Below the pieces are notes generated by a model, which did no database searches, was not told the DNA's origin, and worked only from the letters and a program-made list of their open reading frames with translations. From Geothrix sp. (GTDB lineage Bacteria > Acidobacteriota > Holophagae > Holophagales > Holophagaceae): a DNA stretch of 6,434 bases. The position numbers and the translations under genes were made by a program. Below, piece after piece: positions 6,255-6,434 of this stretch. The stretch lies in NCBI GenBank assembly GCA_023701165.1, contig JAMPXL010000059.1:1-6434 (forward strand), in the 5' to 3' direction. Each line of letters opens with the position of its first letter. The stretch's first letter is position 1.

Positions 6255-6434
6255 AACGGACCTCCCGACCTCCTGATCATCTACCCGGAGTCAGGGCCCC
6301 TCCAGCAGGGAATGGGGGACCTGGATCACAAGTTCGGCCTTAGAGTGCCTAACAAAACCCCGACGAGGCCGCGAGAAAGCCAGGTGGGATGCACCGCAAG
6401 GAAGGGACCGCAGGGCGATGCGGGACATCGTTCA
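6255..6434. other. Upstream region of acyl-CoA dehydrogenase B, no gene recognised
   Basis: These 180 bases run to the right edge and contain less G+C than the genes, with an AT-richer patch near 6330-6358 that is the likeliest promoter zone for acyl-CoA dehydrogenase B. No clear -35/-10 pair was found. Short frames on both strands (for example a 45-codon minus-strand frame from 6428) lack both the G/C third-position bias of the genes and a convincing ribosome site, so I do not call them. A 9-base near-repeat ACCGCA(A/G)GG occurs at 6393-6401 and 6407-6415, and a small stem (CGATG 6416-6420 with CATCG 6426-6430) lies near the edge. Confidence 0.55.
6260..6273 (-). promoter_or_regulatory. Tandem Shine-Dalgarno sequences before acyl-CoA dehydrogenase B
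   Basis: Two copies of GGAGGT occur 8 bases apart on the minus strand (6273-6268 and 6265-6260). The nearer one is 5 bases from the ATG at 6254 and fixes that start. The farther copy is spaced too far to serve it well, though it could act as a standby ribosome site. This predicts strong translation of the gene. Confidence 0.6.

Noticed and set aside
6312..6434. Plus-strand open frame running off the right edge
   Set aside because: The only ribosome-site-like AGGG is one base from the ATG, third positions lack the local G/C bias, and the translation shows no recognisable motif.

Overview
The window is GC-rich (about two-thirds G+C by eye) chromosomal DNA with tightly packed genes and strong G/C third-position bias. 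It holds five protein genes: two paralogous long-type acyl-CoA dehydrogenases, a UbiE/MenG quinone methyltransferase, and a two-gene PAS + chemoreceptor unit. There is no phage, plasmid, CRISPR, tRNA or rRNA signature. The source is a free-living, motile, respiring bacterium that oxidises fatty acids and makes menaquinone (or ubiquinone). The mix resembles Acidobacteriota of the Holophaga/Geothrix type or a deltaproteobacterial-style anaerobe. That assignment is a low-confidence impression.

Layout: (1) 1-1555, minus strand, acyl-CoA dehydrogenase A, its 3' end cut off by the left edge. (2) 1556-1781, a divergent intergenic region with two inverted repeats. (3) 1782-2474, plus strand, ubiE/menG. 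(4) 2478-3938, minus strand, a membrane chemoreceptor with two TM segments, HAMP, the MCP signalling hairpin and a C-terminal zinc-binding CZB domain. It meets ubiE tail to tail with only 3 bases between the stop codons. (5) 3913-4434, minus strand, a stand-alone Aer-type PAS protein overlapping the receptor start by 26 bases. (6) 4509-6254, minus strand, acyl-CoA dehydrogenase B, complete and about 70% identical to A. (7) 6255-6434, upstream leader and intergenic DNA.

The most interesting unit is the PAS + receptor pair. Together the two proteins reproduce the layout of the E. coli energy-taxis receptor Aer (PAS, linker, membrane anchor, HAMP, signalling domain), split into two overlapping genes as in Campylobacter CetB/CetA, with a CZB zinc domain added at the C-terminus. 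The PAS protein keeps the Aer flavin-pocket residues at the same residue numbers.

A common theme is possible: acyl-CoA dehydrogenases feed electrons through ETF to the quinone pool, UbiE/MenG completes the quinone, and an Aer-like receptor reads redox state. This is inference from gene content; the genes lie on both strands and are not one operon.
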